Below are positions 25,960-37,832 of a stretch of 64,000 nt of DNA, piece by piece. Made by a program: the position numbers and the translations under genes. Every line of letters starts with the position of its first letter. Position 1 is the first letter of the stretch. The notes under the pieces were generated by a model. It ran no database searches, had not been told where the DNA came from, and saw only the letters and a program-made list of their open reading frames with translations. This stretch comes from Gymnorhina tibicen (Eukaryota > Chordata > Aves > Passeriformes > Artamidae), in assembly GCA_013399875.1 (NCBI GenBank), contig VXAZ01002109.1, positions 2,276,716 through 2,340,715 of the forward strand, given 5' to 3'.

Positions 25960-26443
25960 GTAATAACAGATGCAAAAATAAATAATTACTTTTGAACTTT
26001 TTAATTTTTATTTGTAAGGAAGTTCATTTCATGTTCTCCAGCAAATTATTTACAAGGATCATCACAGATATCTATAAGCACAGTGAAAAATAAACACAAG
26101 ATGAATCCATCCTACTTTAATAAACACAAGGTCCTGCCAGGAATGTATTCTTTTTTTTAATTTATTCTGCAATGATAGTAGTCTTTTGACATACTTGCTA
26201 TGTGCTGAAGAATGTCACAGTTGGATTTTCTGCTTCAGTACACAAGAGGCATTGATGTCCTAATGATAAGTATTCTAAAATGCCTTATTAATATGGTAGG
26301 TCTACTGGTTTCTCAAGTCTCAACACAGAAATGGAGACATTAATTTTCTTTTCAAAAGGAAAGAATTTTCTTAATAGCCCCTACATAAAAAGCAACCCAT
26401 CCAATTTTTAAGGATCCTTCCTACGACCCTATACTTCATGTAA

Positions 26444-26470
26444 AGCTGGCACTTAGCTTAGCTGGCACTT
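26444..26470 (+). repeat. 11-bp direct repeat, period 16
   Basis: AGCTGGCACTT occurs at 26444-26454 and 26460-26470. Confidence 0.75.
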
Positions 26471-29400
26471 GACATGCTTATTTCTTGATTTAGGAGTTAG
26501 CAATATAAACAAGCTTGTGGCCTGTATTTTTTTGCAACCTTCAGGAGAGTCATGGGAAAAAACTCCACATGGAAGCTGCTTTCCATGACCACGTGCGTTC
26601 AGTCTGAGTCAGCTGCGTTTGCTTTTAAAAAATTTGAGTCAATGCTATGCCCTACCTTGCAGTGACACTGTGCAGCTGCACACAAGCTAAGCCCATATTA
26701 CTGTTAAAATGTAGTTTGACAAGTGCTGTGAACAGAGCATTAAATGGGGAAATGGCAATACTTAAACTAAAGAAACTACATTTCCTATCCTTATGCTTTA
26801 GTGACCAAATTAAGCAGTCTGTAAAGGGTATTCCTATATATGAACTCTCCTTATGAATTGTCCAAGTTCATTTTTTAGGTAAAATTAACATTTCAGTAGC
26901 AAAAATGTGAAAATAATAGGAAACTATATTGCACAGATGTTGTAAAAAGGTTTCAGTCTTCTAAAACTCCTACAAAATTTTGGACTATCGCAGTTTCAGA
27001 AAGACCAGGAAAATGTTTCTGAAAAATGTTTTCTGACAAGGAGAAATAGACCTGTCTGTGCCAATGTCCAAGATCAGACCTAGAAGTAATGGGCCTATTT
27101 AAAATTGAATGTGGAAAGCACCAGCATGGTAGGACAGGGAAGGCATAGAAGGAGAAGTATCACTCTAAATTTGATTAAATACCTATTACATCATGCCTCC
27201 CCTACTAGCTGTCATTGGAGACACTACTCCGGGCAGAAAACTTGTTCTGCCTATGTTATAACTATATGGATAAATTCATCTGTCCCAGAGAATGATCGTC
27301 CACCTCTGCGCAGGTGCTGCAGCTCCTTTCACATACATTACTTGGCTGTTCCATCTAGAGGAAAATGGCCTCACCCACACTGCATGGCATTTCCTGTGTG
27401 TCTCCCCTCTGCCCCATCCTGGTGGCCCTAGAACACAATATTTTTTGTGTGTGTTGGTTTGTTTTCCAGTTCAAGGAGTTGAAACTATTGTGAGATCAAC
27501 ACTTCTGTACACCAGCACAGTAGTTATATGTCACTTACTAAGGAAATTGTTACAGGTCCTAGGGCATGACGTGGGTGTTTCAGAGTGAAAATCTTGCTAG
27601 GAACATCAAATAACCAAATTTATTGAAATCCTTTCAAATAATATTTTTCCAATAATGAGGGGCTTACAAAGTAAACCATCCCCCAACCTATAGCAGGTTT
27701 TTGTCTGATGGAGAGCTATTAGCGTACTTCAAAAGAAAGCCAGGGAGTCAACACATACTTCAAATCTGTAAGACTTGAGCCCATTTCACTGTGTTCAGTT
27801 CCTTACATGTATGGACAAATCAATTATACTGAAGCTGTGAAAAGTAACAAGAGTATTTGGGACAGTGTCCCAATCACACATCTGCAATCAGCACACTACC
27901 TCTGTTCCTTTACCTCCACCCATATGGCCTTTGTTTGGTTCATACCTGAATGAAAAACAAAGCAGCATCTAGATTGAAATGACTACTAAAGGATGTGAAT
28001 GGGTGCCCTGTTCAAACATTCAAAACTTAGGATATCAGATAGTGGCAATGAGAGAAATAACCTCGTACCATTCCTTCAGAAGCTTGTCAGAGCAAGTCAT
28101 AGGGAAGGCATGGATATCTATATCTATAAACACAATACCACTGAAAAGATTAGATATCACTATGTAGTGTGAATGGACTGAACATGAACAGCAATATTCC
28201 ATGTGAGATTGTACAAAGAAACCACAAATGTAAATATTAAACTTTGCCCAGACAAGCACATCACTGTTACAGGCAAGTTATTACTGCCCCAAATACTATT
28301 TACTAATGTCTAACTACAGTAACCAAATGTTTGGTTTGAACATGTATTTTAAAGGTTGCCTTAGCTCAGCTATTCCAGTAGACCTAGCCTGAACAAAACA
28401 GCAGCCTAGACAAAACTTGCAGCTGGGAATTTTCAGGGAGGGATTTCATGTATTTGTATAAAGCATTGAGGCTGAAGACCTGACTAATTGTGCTGGTGTG
28501 TGACTGCAATTTAAGTGATTCATATAATTCTTTTAAATTGTACTGTTCAGGTAAGGTTTAATTCTTTACTGGAAACCTCTGTTTACACCAATTTGTTAAG
28601 CATAAAATAATAACAGTTATTTTTCAGAAATATTTTTCCAAGGTGTGGACTGACTAAATTAGTGGAAAAACATTGGAATAAAAAAACCCCAAAAAACCAC
28701 AACCCACAACAAAATGTGGATGGGGGAGAGGGAGAGTGTGTGTGATTGAAGTTTAGAAGTACATAAATCACCTCAGAAATATAATTTGCAAATTCATTGT
28801 GTAAAGTAATTAATCAAAGCATGGCTAAGTTACAGTACTTGAGAGACTTTGATCTGACAACTGGAAGAAATATAAAGAAACTACTGCATATCAAGCTACA
28901 GTGTTAGGATGTAAAATGTTTCTCCATGCTAGTCACAAGTTTAATTACTTCTTTTTTTCTGCTGACAGATCCAAATTAAAATAAATGGGCCACATCGAGA
29001 CAAATTTCAGATGCATGGAGTGCTTAAGAATATATTGTTCCCATAATACAGAAACACCATGGAATTTATTAATAAAGCTGTTCATTTTTTTATTTCACTG
29101 GGAATTGTATTTGGAAAGTAAAATGGAATATAACAAGTGCTTAACATTTTCCATTTAACATGCTTAATTTAGAGGTTTTAAGGGGTTATTTTTATATTTA
29201 CAAAAGCATATGTGTCTACCCAGATTTACAGCTGCATATAACAAGAAAAATACTTATGGTAAAAAAACACAGACTGTAGTCACATATTAACTGAACAGCC
29301 TTAATACAGTCATTCCTTACTCTCAATATAAAGAATTTCAGTTCAAGTAATACACAGTGATTACTCTGCTAATCTGTATTGCTGAAAGTGACTTGAGATG

Positions 29401-30986
29401 CTTCTAAAGTAACTAAATGCACTTTTAGAGTGACTAATTGCAAGAACAAAAATGAAAATATAAAATATTTACTGGAAAAATATACGTAAATCTGTGTTTC
29501 AAATTTAAAGTGCTTAGGAAGTGGATGGCACACTTGCTAAAGGAAAATATTAAATCAGTATGTTCTACTACCACGAAACCTGTGAAACACAGATGGGGCT
29601 GGTCCATCCTGCTGGAACTCACATCAATAAACATGCAGTCAGAAACCAGAGTCAGGATCAACACACCCTAGGTCAAGTTTTCTAGTCATCTGCCTCAAAC
29701 GAAAAAAGACAAAATTGAAAAGAGCTGTCATTGTTACAACACCTGTGTTATGGCTTTTAAAAGCATAGAAATTTATTTCCTAGACTGTATCCAATATTAC
29801 AGATGATTATTAAGTATCCAAAAGAAGCAGACAGTATGTAGGAGCATTCCCTCTCCCATCCTATCCCGGCTGACAGAAAGAGGTCCTGAACAGCTCTTTA
29901 ATCTGGAGGGTGATAATCTCACTCTTTTCCTTTTCACTTTCTCATCCTCCCAAAGCTACCTTCCAGCATATTTCTCCCCCACTGTCACAGTCTCCTACCT
30001 TCTTCTCTCGGTTTTCTGCCCCAAGTTATCTGTACCCTGTGCATAGCAATCAGCAGATAAAATGCATAATTGCTTACATTAATGAAGCAGTAGGGAAAAA
30101 ATCCTCCTTTTTTCTATCTGAGTGGCCATCCAAATGTAGATGTTTCATTGGCGGCTGCTGCTGCTATTACATAGCCATAATTCCTTTGCACATGCTACAT
30201 ACTAATGGCAGTGAAGGAGGTTCATTCTCCTGTCCCTGCTGACTAAATTGCATGACTGATTATGCAATCTTGCAGCAGAGGGTTCCAGAAACACTCCTTT
30301 TTCTGTATGAGCCTGCAGTGCCTGTGGGTAGGCTGGAGTTGTAGGGAAAAGGTGAACTATATAAGAGAAGGAGAGTAGCATTTAATGTACTAGCACTTCC
30401 TCTGGGAAACGTACCTAAAAGCCAGGCAATTCAGAAGATGTGAACACCTTTTTTTTTGTGTGATTCACTACTGAAATTATCCTTAAATAAGGTGGTTTTA
30501 AAGCAAACCCTTCACTCTTAAGAGTCTGAGACTTTAAGGTCCCCCGTACCTGGGATCCACTGACATCTTCAGATTTTATTTACTTCACAGCATTGAAGGA
30601 GCCAGAAATTTGCATGGACTATCAACCCTGAAGTATCAGTCCTAAAGCAAAAACAGAATGAACAATCTTTTATTCTGCAAAAAACCAAAACGCAACCTTA
30701 AAGCAATGAAATATTTTAATTGCAGCTGTAGACACAATTTGTTTTGCAAGCCCCAGCCTCACTGTATCCTTCCTGAGGCCCTGCTTCCTTCCAGACATCA
30801 GTGCTGGTTCGCAGGCACCCAGTCCCAGCTCTCAGACTATGATCTGCTGAGTTCTCGTGTCACTAAACCTTTGTCTTGCAACCCACCTATTCCCACAGCT
30901 TTGCAAAGGCTGCCTCAATCTCTTGCCAGGCTATGAAAGATTGTTCAGCAGAGGTGAACAGGAAAAGCAGTGCTAGTTTGGAAATT
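26471..30986. other. Non-coding DNA, no gene seen
   Basis: No gene or repeat family recognised. An A/C-rich tract lies at 28679-28711 and a short (CTG)n block at about 30154-30165. The ORF at 27105-27431 (108 codons) and the one at 29910-30242 (110 codons) have no recognisable product. Confidence 0.5.
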
Positions 30987-31043
30987 TGAAAATAAAAAAC
31001 AAACAAAAAAAACAAAACTAAAAAAAAAAACAAAACAACCCCC
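30987..31043 (+). repeat. A/C-rich low-complexity tract
   Basis: A-runs interrupted by single C, ending in CAACCCCC. Similar A/C (or G/T on the other strand) tracts recur through the window. Confidence 0.75.
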
Positions 31044-32692
31044 TTCTGACTATATCTTTGCTCTTTGCTCTGCATCATTCCACACAAGCAAGCAAGACTA
31101 AGGAAGGCCATCCCACAAATGGGATATGCTCTTGTCCACATAAATTTCTTTAAAATGTATATGTATGCCTAAAATCCTAAGACATAACTAACAATTATCT
31201 TTTTCAAGATTTCATTTTCTTCCACAGAAGTTCACTGAGAAAAAAAATCATGCAAAAAAAGGTTGTCTCGTCACTTAGAATGAGGAATTAATTCAGTAGT
31301 TATCTAGAAGAACTTCATCAGGGTAAAAAGGGTTGCAAGGATGCTTCACTAACAGACAATCCATGACACATCACTAACCCTAATTATATATCTTGGAAAT
31401 TCATTCTTATTTTCAGTTTCTTCAGTACCTAACGCAGAGAAGGAAGATTATGTAGCCTCCTTCCTCCTGCCTCAATTCCATTTTCTTTCAATAAATGTGT
31501 TTACTGTGAGATTTTATTTGGAAAACAAAGATGGAGGGAGGATGTTGAGGAGCAGGAAAGCAGTGAAAAGCAGGCAGAACGGGGATCTTTGTGGATAAGA
31601 GTAAAAGGTAAAGGGACATAAGAAAGTAACATATAAAAGGGAAGAAAGGAGAAATGATGAAATGTTACATCAAATGACAGAGAATATTTTTTTAATAACA
31701 ACTCAACTTTTAGCTTTAAACGACAATGTTCAAATGTTGTATTAACCATTCAGAGCTTTGTCCTATCTGTATAAATAAAAATGTCATAACCACTCTGTAC
31801 TTATGCACTCTAGAAGTTCTGTAGATACTACTTTTTTGAAATTGTTGGTGTTTCTTTTTGTCTGTCACTAAGAGATGCAATATTCTACTCCACTGGATTA
31901 AGCACCTTGAATTTTTGTAAATTCTTATGTTCTCTTACCACAAGTAATGTGAGTGTTACATATGTCTGCAGATATTTAATCTTGATTTTTCTTCTACTGT
32001 CATTCAAACAGTGTAACCCCCACTTCTCACACAAAAGTAAACAATATTCAACAAAAATGAGTGTCTGTTTCTTTCATCACTTCACATTATCAGCAGGTTA
32101 TTTCCAGAATCTTCTGTTCACTCGCCTCTTTTGTTTGAAGGAAATGAAAAAATTACTGATACAATTGCTACAAATTCTTCTCCTTCAGCAATCTTTGAGG
32201 TACATTGAAGTTAATTTTCTGAGAGGTATCCAGTGCAATCAAGTCATTATAGAAGATGCACACCAAGATCCATTTTTCTCCACTGAAGTAAGAACCTATA
32301 TGGTATAAAAATAAAGGCTCATGAAAAATATTATTGTTTATTCTTTAAATAAAAGCAGACCAAAATTTTAAATAAAAAAAAACATCTTAGGTGGCTGTGG
32401 ATATAATTAATTTGTTTCTTTTGTTTTCAGAATTGAACAGTTTTCCACAAAATATGTGCCATTCTATATCATTACCTTCATCTCAGAAGATAGAATTCAG
32501 TTTCTGTATTGTGGCTATGCTAACAACTGAAAATTTCCAACAGCATGGATTCTATCCCTTTTGGTGTCCTTTCCCTCACAGTCACAACTTGCTCCTCCTC
32601 AATACTCTGATTACTTTTCCATGGGATTCCATGGCTTGCCTTCTTGAATATGACCTGGGGAAATTTCTTAAATCTGATTGTCTAAGAAATAG
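31044..32692. other. Non-coding DNA, no gene seen
   Basis: AT-rich DNA. Two + strand ORFs of 133 and 130 codons (31907-32308, 32391-32783) are leucine/phenylalanine/serine-rich, as expected of chance translations of T-rich DNA. The second runs into the adjacent (GTTT)n repeat. Confidence 0.5.
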
Positions 32693-32765
32693 TTGTTTGG
32701 GCTTTGTTTGTTTGTTTGATTGTATTTTTTTTTTGTTTGTTTGTTTGGTTTTATGTGGGGGTTTT
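32693..32765 (+). repeat. (GTTT)n / T-rich microsatellite
   Basis: Two clusters of GTTT units near 32704-32718 and 32734-32750 are separated by a T-run, with a GTGGGGG end. Confidence 0.8.
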
Positions 32766-33039
32766 CTTCCATTTGAAAATTAATGAGAAATTTTAAAAAT
32801 AAAATTGACTCCATTATTTTGGTGACATTCCCTAGTGGAGGAAGTTTTGTGATTCTCATCTTACAGTTAGAAAAAGGAAAGTAAATGCCATAAACCCAGA
32901 ATCAAATATGGGAAAACTGTGGTTGTATGTGGAATAAATAGTAGCTGAAAGTTTTGGGCAGCATCTTCTCCTCCCTACCCTCTTAGGCGAGGTTACAACT
33001 TAAGCTTGAAGAAACTTAACTGGCACTGAAAAGTGTCCT

Positions 33040-33272
33040 CTGCGCTGCCGTGTCATACTGCAGGGAAAAAATGGAAGACGGCAGAAATTTGTGGGTTAGA
33101 GGTGCGAGATCTGCCAGCCCTTAGATGTAGAAGGAAACAGGAGGGGGAGCTCTCAGTACGTCGGCCAGCTACGGAAGGACGCTCCGGCGCAGCCGGGCAA
33201 GGAGGATTCGCTCTCCGACTGCTTTCAGCGGGGAAAGGGTACAGTTTCCTCACCTGCAGAGTCTGACCTTCG
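33040..33272. promoter_or_regulatory. Isolated CpG-dense patch
   Basis: I count about 15 CpG dinucleotides in this interval and 10 between 33159 and 33230, where the surrounding DNA has almost none. The core includes CTCCGGCGCAGCCGGGC. On the minus strand a consensus splice donor, CAG|GTGAGG, falls at 33254/33253, and a short ATG-initiated stretch lies just before it. The patch is smaller than a normal CpG island. It could be a small promoter or first exon, a GC-rich regulatory element, or a decayed insertion. A 77-codon ORF on the + strand covers it but resembles nothing known. Confidence 0.35.
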
Positions 33273-34294
33273 GCATTTACTGGCCAAATAATTTTCTTTA
33301 AATTGCATCTTCCCCTTTCTTGATCATTTGTACCTTGTTTGTTGGATTACACAGGAAAAAAACCGAACTAATTCTCTTCTCACCTTTGCCTTTTGATGAA
33401 ATACATCTAACTTGGTTCAGCAAGCAATTATAGCAAACAGCTACAGAAAGAGCTGGGACAGCACCAGTAACAAGTCAGAGATCCAAGAAATATTGCACAG
33501 CAAGAGAGCCACACACAACTGCTTTTTGCCTCATCTTCTGTCATCATTAGGTCTTTACTTCATATGTTTGCAGAGCAGCACCACAATCTTCTCCTGTCCT
33601 GCGGCCCTGTATACCAAATGCAAACCATGCCTTGGTCTGCAATCTACCAACTGCAAACTCACCGCTAGAAATCACATTTCCTCTTTGCAGCTCTCCTCAT
33701 TTATTGCAAGGTGCTGCACTCACTCAGCTTGAAATCAAGTAGAGATACTTGGGAGGTCTGAAAAGGAAACAGCTAATTACAGAGCAGCTACACATGCAAG
33801 TAACAGGGCAAAGAAGTTAATTTTATAAGCAAAACCAAAATACTATTGTAATCAGTCAGGAATAATTCATCCAGCCATTGCTGCCTAGCAATTTTATAGC
33901 AGGTAACATAAATATGCAGAAGGATTGGAACAAATGTGTAATAGACATAGGACAGGCTAGACACAGAAGGTAGACTGTATAAATTTTGAATCATCACCCA
34001 TCATAAGTTCATAATAAACTAGGATGATTTCTAGTGTAACAACCCTAGGCAAGACAGGTACGACCCAGGAAAAAAAGGTAAATGTAAATGGTTCAAAAAT
34101 TATCTAATTTTACTCATCTGGTAATTCAGCAAGTAGTGTTCTCTTCAAAAGAGAAAACAATCGGACATTTTCTATCCTTTCATTATGAGCTGGATTCAGA
34201 CCACTGAATACTGTAAAATCAATAGTTTTCAGGTAAGCTACAATAAAAAGAAAGGCTTAGAGAAAGATTATGAATAAAAACAATGCTGATACAC
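33273..34294. other. Non-coding DNA, no gene seen
   Basis: AT-rich. An ORF of 106 codons at 33412-33732 (+) is not recognisable. Confidence 0.5.
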
Positions 34295-34313
34295 ATCAAC
34301 AGTGACTGTTGAT
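34295..34313. repeat. 19-bp perfect palindrome with one central base
   Basis: ATCAACAGT and ACTGTTGAT flank a single G. The symmetric halves could bind a dimeric factor. The AACA/TGTT spacing does not fit a steroid receptor element. Confidence 0.7.
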
Positions 34314-35240
34314 TATTAAGCACTTACCAACTGTTCATGATGGGCTTCTGAAGTTAGAAAAAAAAAGAAAAAAACAGCTGAATTAAGTTGAACAGTAATA
34401 AAAGTAAGAAATCTGAGTAAATGGAAAAAAAGAGTTATTAGGGTGGTCCAGGGAACAGAAAGAAGATTTAGATAAGTCTTGATTAATCTGACAAAACAGA
34501 TGCTGAGAAACAAGTATACACTAGAGAAGTCAAAGAGCTGATAAAGCTGAGAAACCAACATTCATCCAAGGGTGATCAAAAAAAAGTATTCTTGGTTAAG
34601 ATTAGACTGGAAAATTAGAAGAAGGTTTCTAATTGCCACAGAAGTAAAATAGCAGCTTAACTACTTCCAAGATCAAACTGGAAAAGAAATTATACAACAT
34701 GGCTGCCAGCAACAGCAGAGAGCTGTTATCCAGGAGGTTGTAGCTGCTCCCCATTACCCAGGACGTCCTTTCACATCTCATGTCCTTAACCAGACAGAGA
34801 GGCCTGTCAGCACTGGTTGGTATTCCACAAACAGAAAAAGAGGCTAAATATGTCAAATGCACTTTAGAAATAAATTATCCACTACAAATTATTCACAGGT
34901 TTTATTATTCTATAACTCATGCAGTGAATGAAGTTCATCTAACATTAATGAATTCTCTTAGTAGGACTAATTTAAAGATTTGTGGTTAAGCATTCAAATG
35001 ACATGCATCAGACTCTCAAAGAATGCTGGCTAGTATTTACTTCCCCGACATCAAGATTTTGCAGTTTTCTTTTTCCTTTCTTTTTCTGGGACACATATTT
35101 TCCATCAAGTATTTATGCAAAAATGTCTAAAGTTAAAATGCAGTTTGAAAGTAAGAACTGCTGGGTCCAAAACCCATATGTGTTGATACATCCTCAAGTC
35201 ACTCCATGGAGGTAGCACCCAGTCTCTCTGCTGAAAGTTA
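34314..35240. other. Non-coding DNA, no gene seen
   Basis: Short ORFs on both strands only. An A-rich patch lies near 34358-34374. Confidence 0.5.
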
Positions 35241-35281
35241 TCTATATATGATGAAAGATATATATAAATATATATATATAG
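35241..35281 (+). repeat. (TA)n microsatellite
   Basis: TATATATA runs, densest at 35259-35280, with an interrupting GATGAAAG. Confidence 0.8.
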
Positions 35282-37807
35282 TTATAGGCAAATATCTAAA
35301 CTGTGATCCCAAAGTTGTAGATAAACAAGCACAATAGTCTTATTTATCAGTGGAGAGAGCATCAGTAATGGAAAACATCAAATGTGTGGCAAAAGCAGAG
35401 AACACACTAAATCAGCTTAGAAATGCCAGCACTCAGATAGTAAAAATGAAAAAGAGAAACTATATTCTAACTTAAAGGATGGCTCCAGAAGGCTGCTTTG
35501 AAAAATCTTAAGCATCACTTTGAATGGAATTGATGGAAGAATGGAGAAGGATCAGAGAAAGATGCTGAAGCTTAATGAAGAGTCTGTTTGTCATCACACT
35601 TGGGAATTTGTCAGCTTCCTATAAATTTACTAAGTAGGGGACTGAGCTATAGGTTTGGCACAGGGACATTGAAGTTCAAAGTTTAGTTGTATTTAATTTA
35701 CAGAAGAGCTTTTAGGGGAAAGTTTTATTTAATTTACTTGTAATTGTTCCTCATTTTCTTTCTGATTTGGATCTGGTTTACCCATTGTGGTTTACAGATA
35801 AGAAATTATTGGTGTAGGCATGCTGTTGATGGGAAAGACATGGCTTCTTGTTTCATTTGCTCCTATCACCAGCTGTATGCTTCCTGCCAACAATATTCCC
35901 ATCTTTTGTTCAAGGATGGTTCAAGATACTAAAAAGATATTAACAGCCCTACGAGCTGGAGCAGAGGCCATGTATCAGGAACACGTCCCAAATCTTCATT
36001 CAGTTGGCTCCTTCCTCTTTCCCAGCCAATGGTTGTTTCTATTTCTGCAAAGAAGTGGAAATTTGGAAGGCCTCTTGCTGAAATATTTTACAGAACAGCC
36101 TTTGAGCAGTATCTGGAGAGTTCTGAATTCCTGGAAGCTAGATCTCACATTACCTGGGTACCACACACACACTTTATATGTTATCCAGGCTTTATGTGGT
36201 GTTCGTGATCCAGAACAGTCTTCAGGCAGGCATGCAGGTGCGAATCACTGAAATGAGCCTGGCAATGCTATAGTTTGCCAGATTTTCCCTTTGTCCAAAT
36301 CTAAATCCACACTGTTCAAAACCAGACAAGTGGAGAAAGTGGAAAAGCCTACCCTTAGTCAGAGGTGCTTAATTTACAGTCATGTGCCTTCAAAATTAGT
36401 TATCCATTTGCAGGTCATTGTGCTCTACTGTTTACATCTCTAAATTAAAAGAATTCTTTACCTAGCAAGTTTAAGTGATGCTACAGCTTTGAAAATTGAG
36501 TGACACAATCAGAAAGACAGAGGAGGAAATAATACCTAAAGGGTGAAACGAGCCCCTTCCTTTCTCGTGAGAGAAGAGAGAGGGAAGTGAAGGTGTGAGT
36601 CATTTCCAGATTTAGTTCTGGAGCTCTCTGGGAGGTACTCAACTACAGCTAAAATGGCTGCCATTATAAAGTCCTGGGTAGATGAGATGCATAGAAGATA
36701 AAGTGGTAACCAGAGTCTCCCTTGGAGCACTTTAACAACTCGGTTTGAATTCGTAAGCGGCTTGATTGTACATGTGCAAATACTTCCATATAAAGGTTAG
36801 GCACCCATTGTTATTGCAGCGTCTGTTAAAAAAAGATAGCCATATCGGTTGCTAGGAGATGGCAGACTTCTCCTGGAGAAAAATCACTCCTGATAAAAAA
36901 AAAATTATTTTACATAAAGACCCTCTTAAATATAAATATCTTTGACAGCAGCTATTACTATTCACTGAATTTCTTCACAAATGAATAAATGGCAGAAAAA
37001 TATATTATTTGAATACCATTATATCCTAAAGTGTTAAATAGATTTTTCTCCCACTTCTCCCCTCCCTTTTTTTGTTACACAGAAGCGATATTTACTTCCA
37101 GCTAAAATTACTGCCTTCCGTTTTCTAAAGACCATTCAGTGAAAGAAACATTTGGAGAACTGAGCTCAAAAATTGAACTCGCTTGTCTTTCCTTCCAGCT
37201 TTGTAAAACCAGCTTTGATTAAAACGAACTGTACTGTAGGATAAACACTTTGTTGGGAAGGAACTTGATGCAAAAGGATGAAAAAAAGCTGCAGCAAGTA
37301 TTCACAAACGGATGGCTGGGAGAAAGCAGGTGGGAGGCTGTGCCACATGAAAGAAACTAGCCATCCAATTTCATTTCAATAATTGGAATTTTGTTACTAC
37401 TGAGGTCGCCGGAAGTACAGCTGCCCTATAGTTGGGTCCCTGTGCCCAGCTTTTGGTGAAAATGACCTTAACAAATAAAACATGAAACAAACTATATACT
37501 TGCTGTTTTAAACTTGTGTAGTCAATAACTGAAACAATAATCTTTCCTAATTTAGTGTGCTCAGATTGGCTATTGTGGACATGAGAACTCCCCAGCTGCA
37601 GAACACAAAGGCGCACTGCCTGCACAATATGGGGATTCAGCAGCTGTGCCTTCCATTGACCAGAGCTGGGAGAAATGTAGATCAAATACTGACAATAAGA
37701 GATCGATGTTGTAAATATTAGCATGAGAAAGAGTGCACCAAACTCTGAGTGTGTCCTTTTTTTTTGTGCTTGTAATAAAGTTTCTCTAGAATTTTGCATG
37801 CAGTGGG
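35282..37807. other. Non-coding DNA, no gene seen
   Basis: Contains a 143-codon + strand ORF (35820-36251), and most of a 162-codon minus-strand ORF (37371-37859) lies here. Neither has a recognisable domain, and both are near the chance maximum for this composition. An A-run lies at 36895-36903. Confidence 0.5.
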
Positions 37808-37832
37808 GTGTGTGTGCATGTGCATGTGTGTG
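37808..37832 (+). repeat. (TG)n / CATGTG microsatellite
   Basis: Alternating TG with two CATG interruptions. It accounts for the His/Thr/Ala-rich start of the minus-strand ORF that overlaps it. Confidence 0.8.

Noticed and set aside
35820..36251. 143-codon + strand ORF
   Set aside because: Length is near the chance maximum for this composition, and there is no recognisable domain or splice context.
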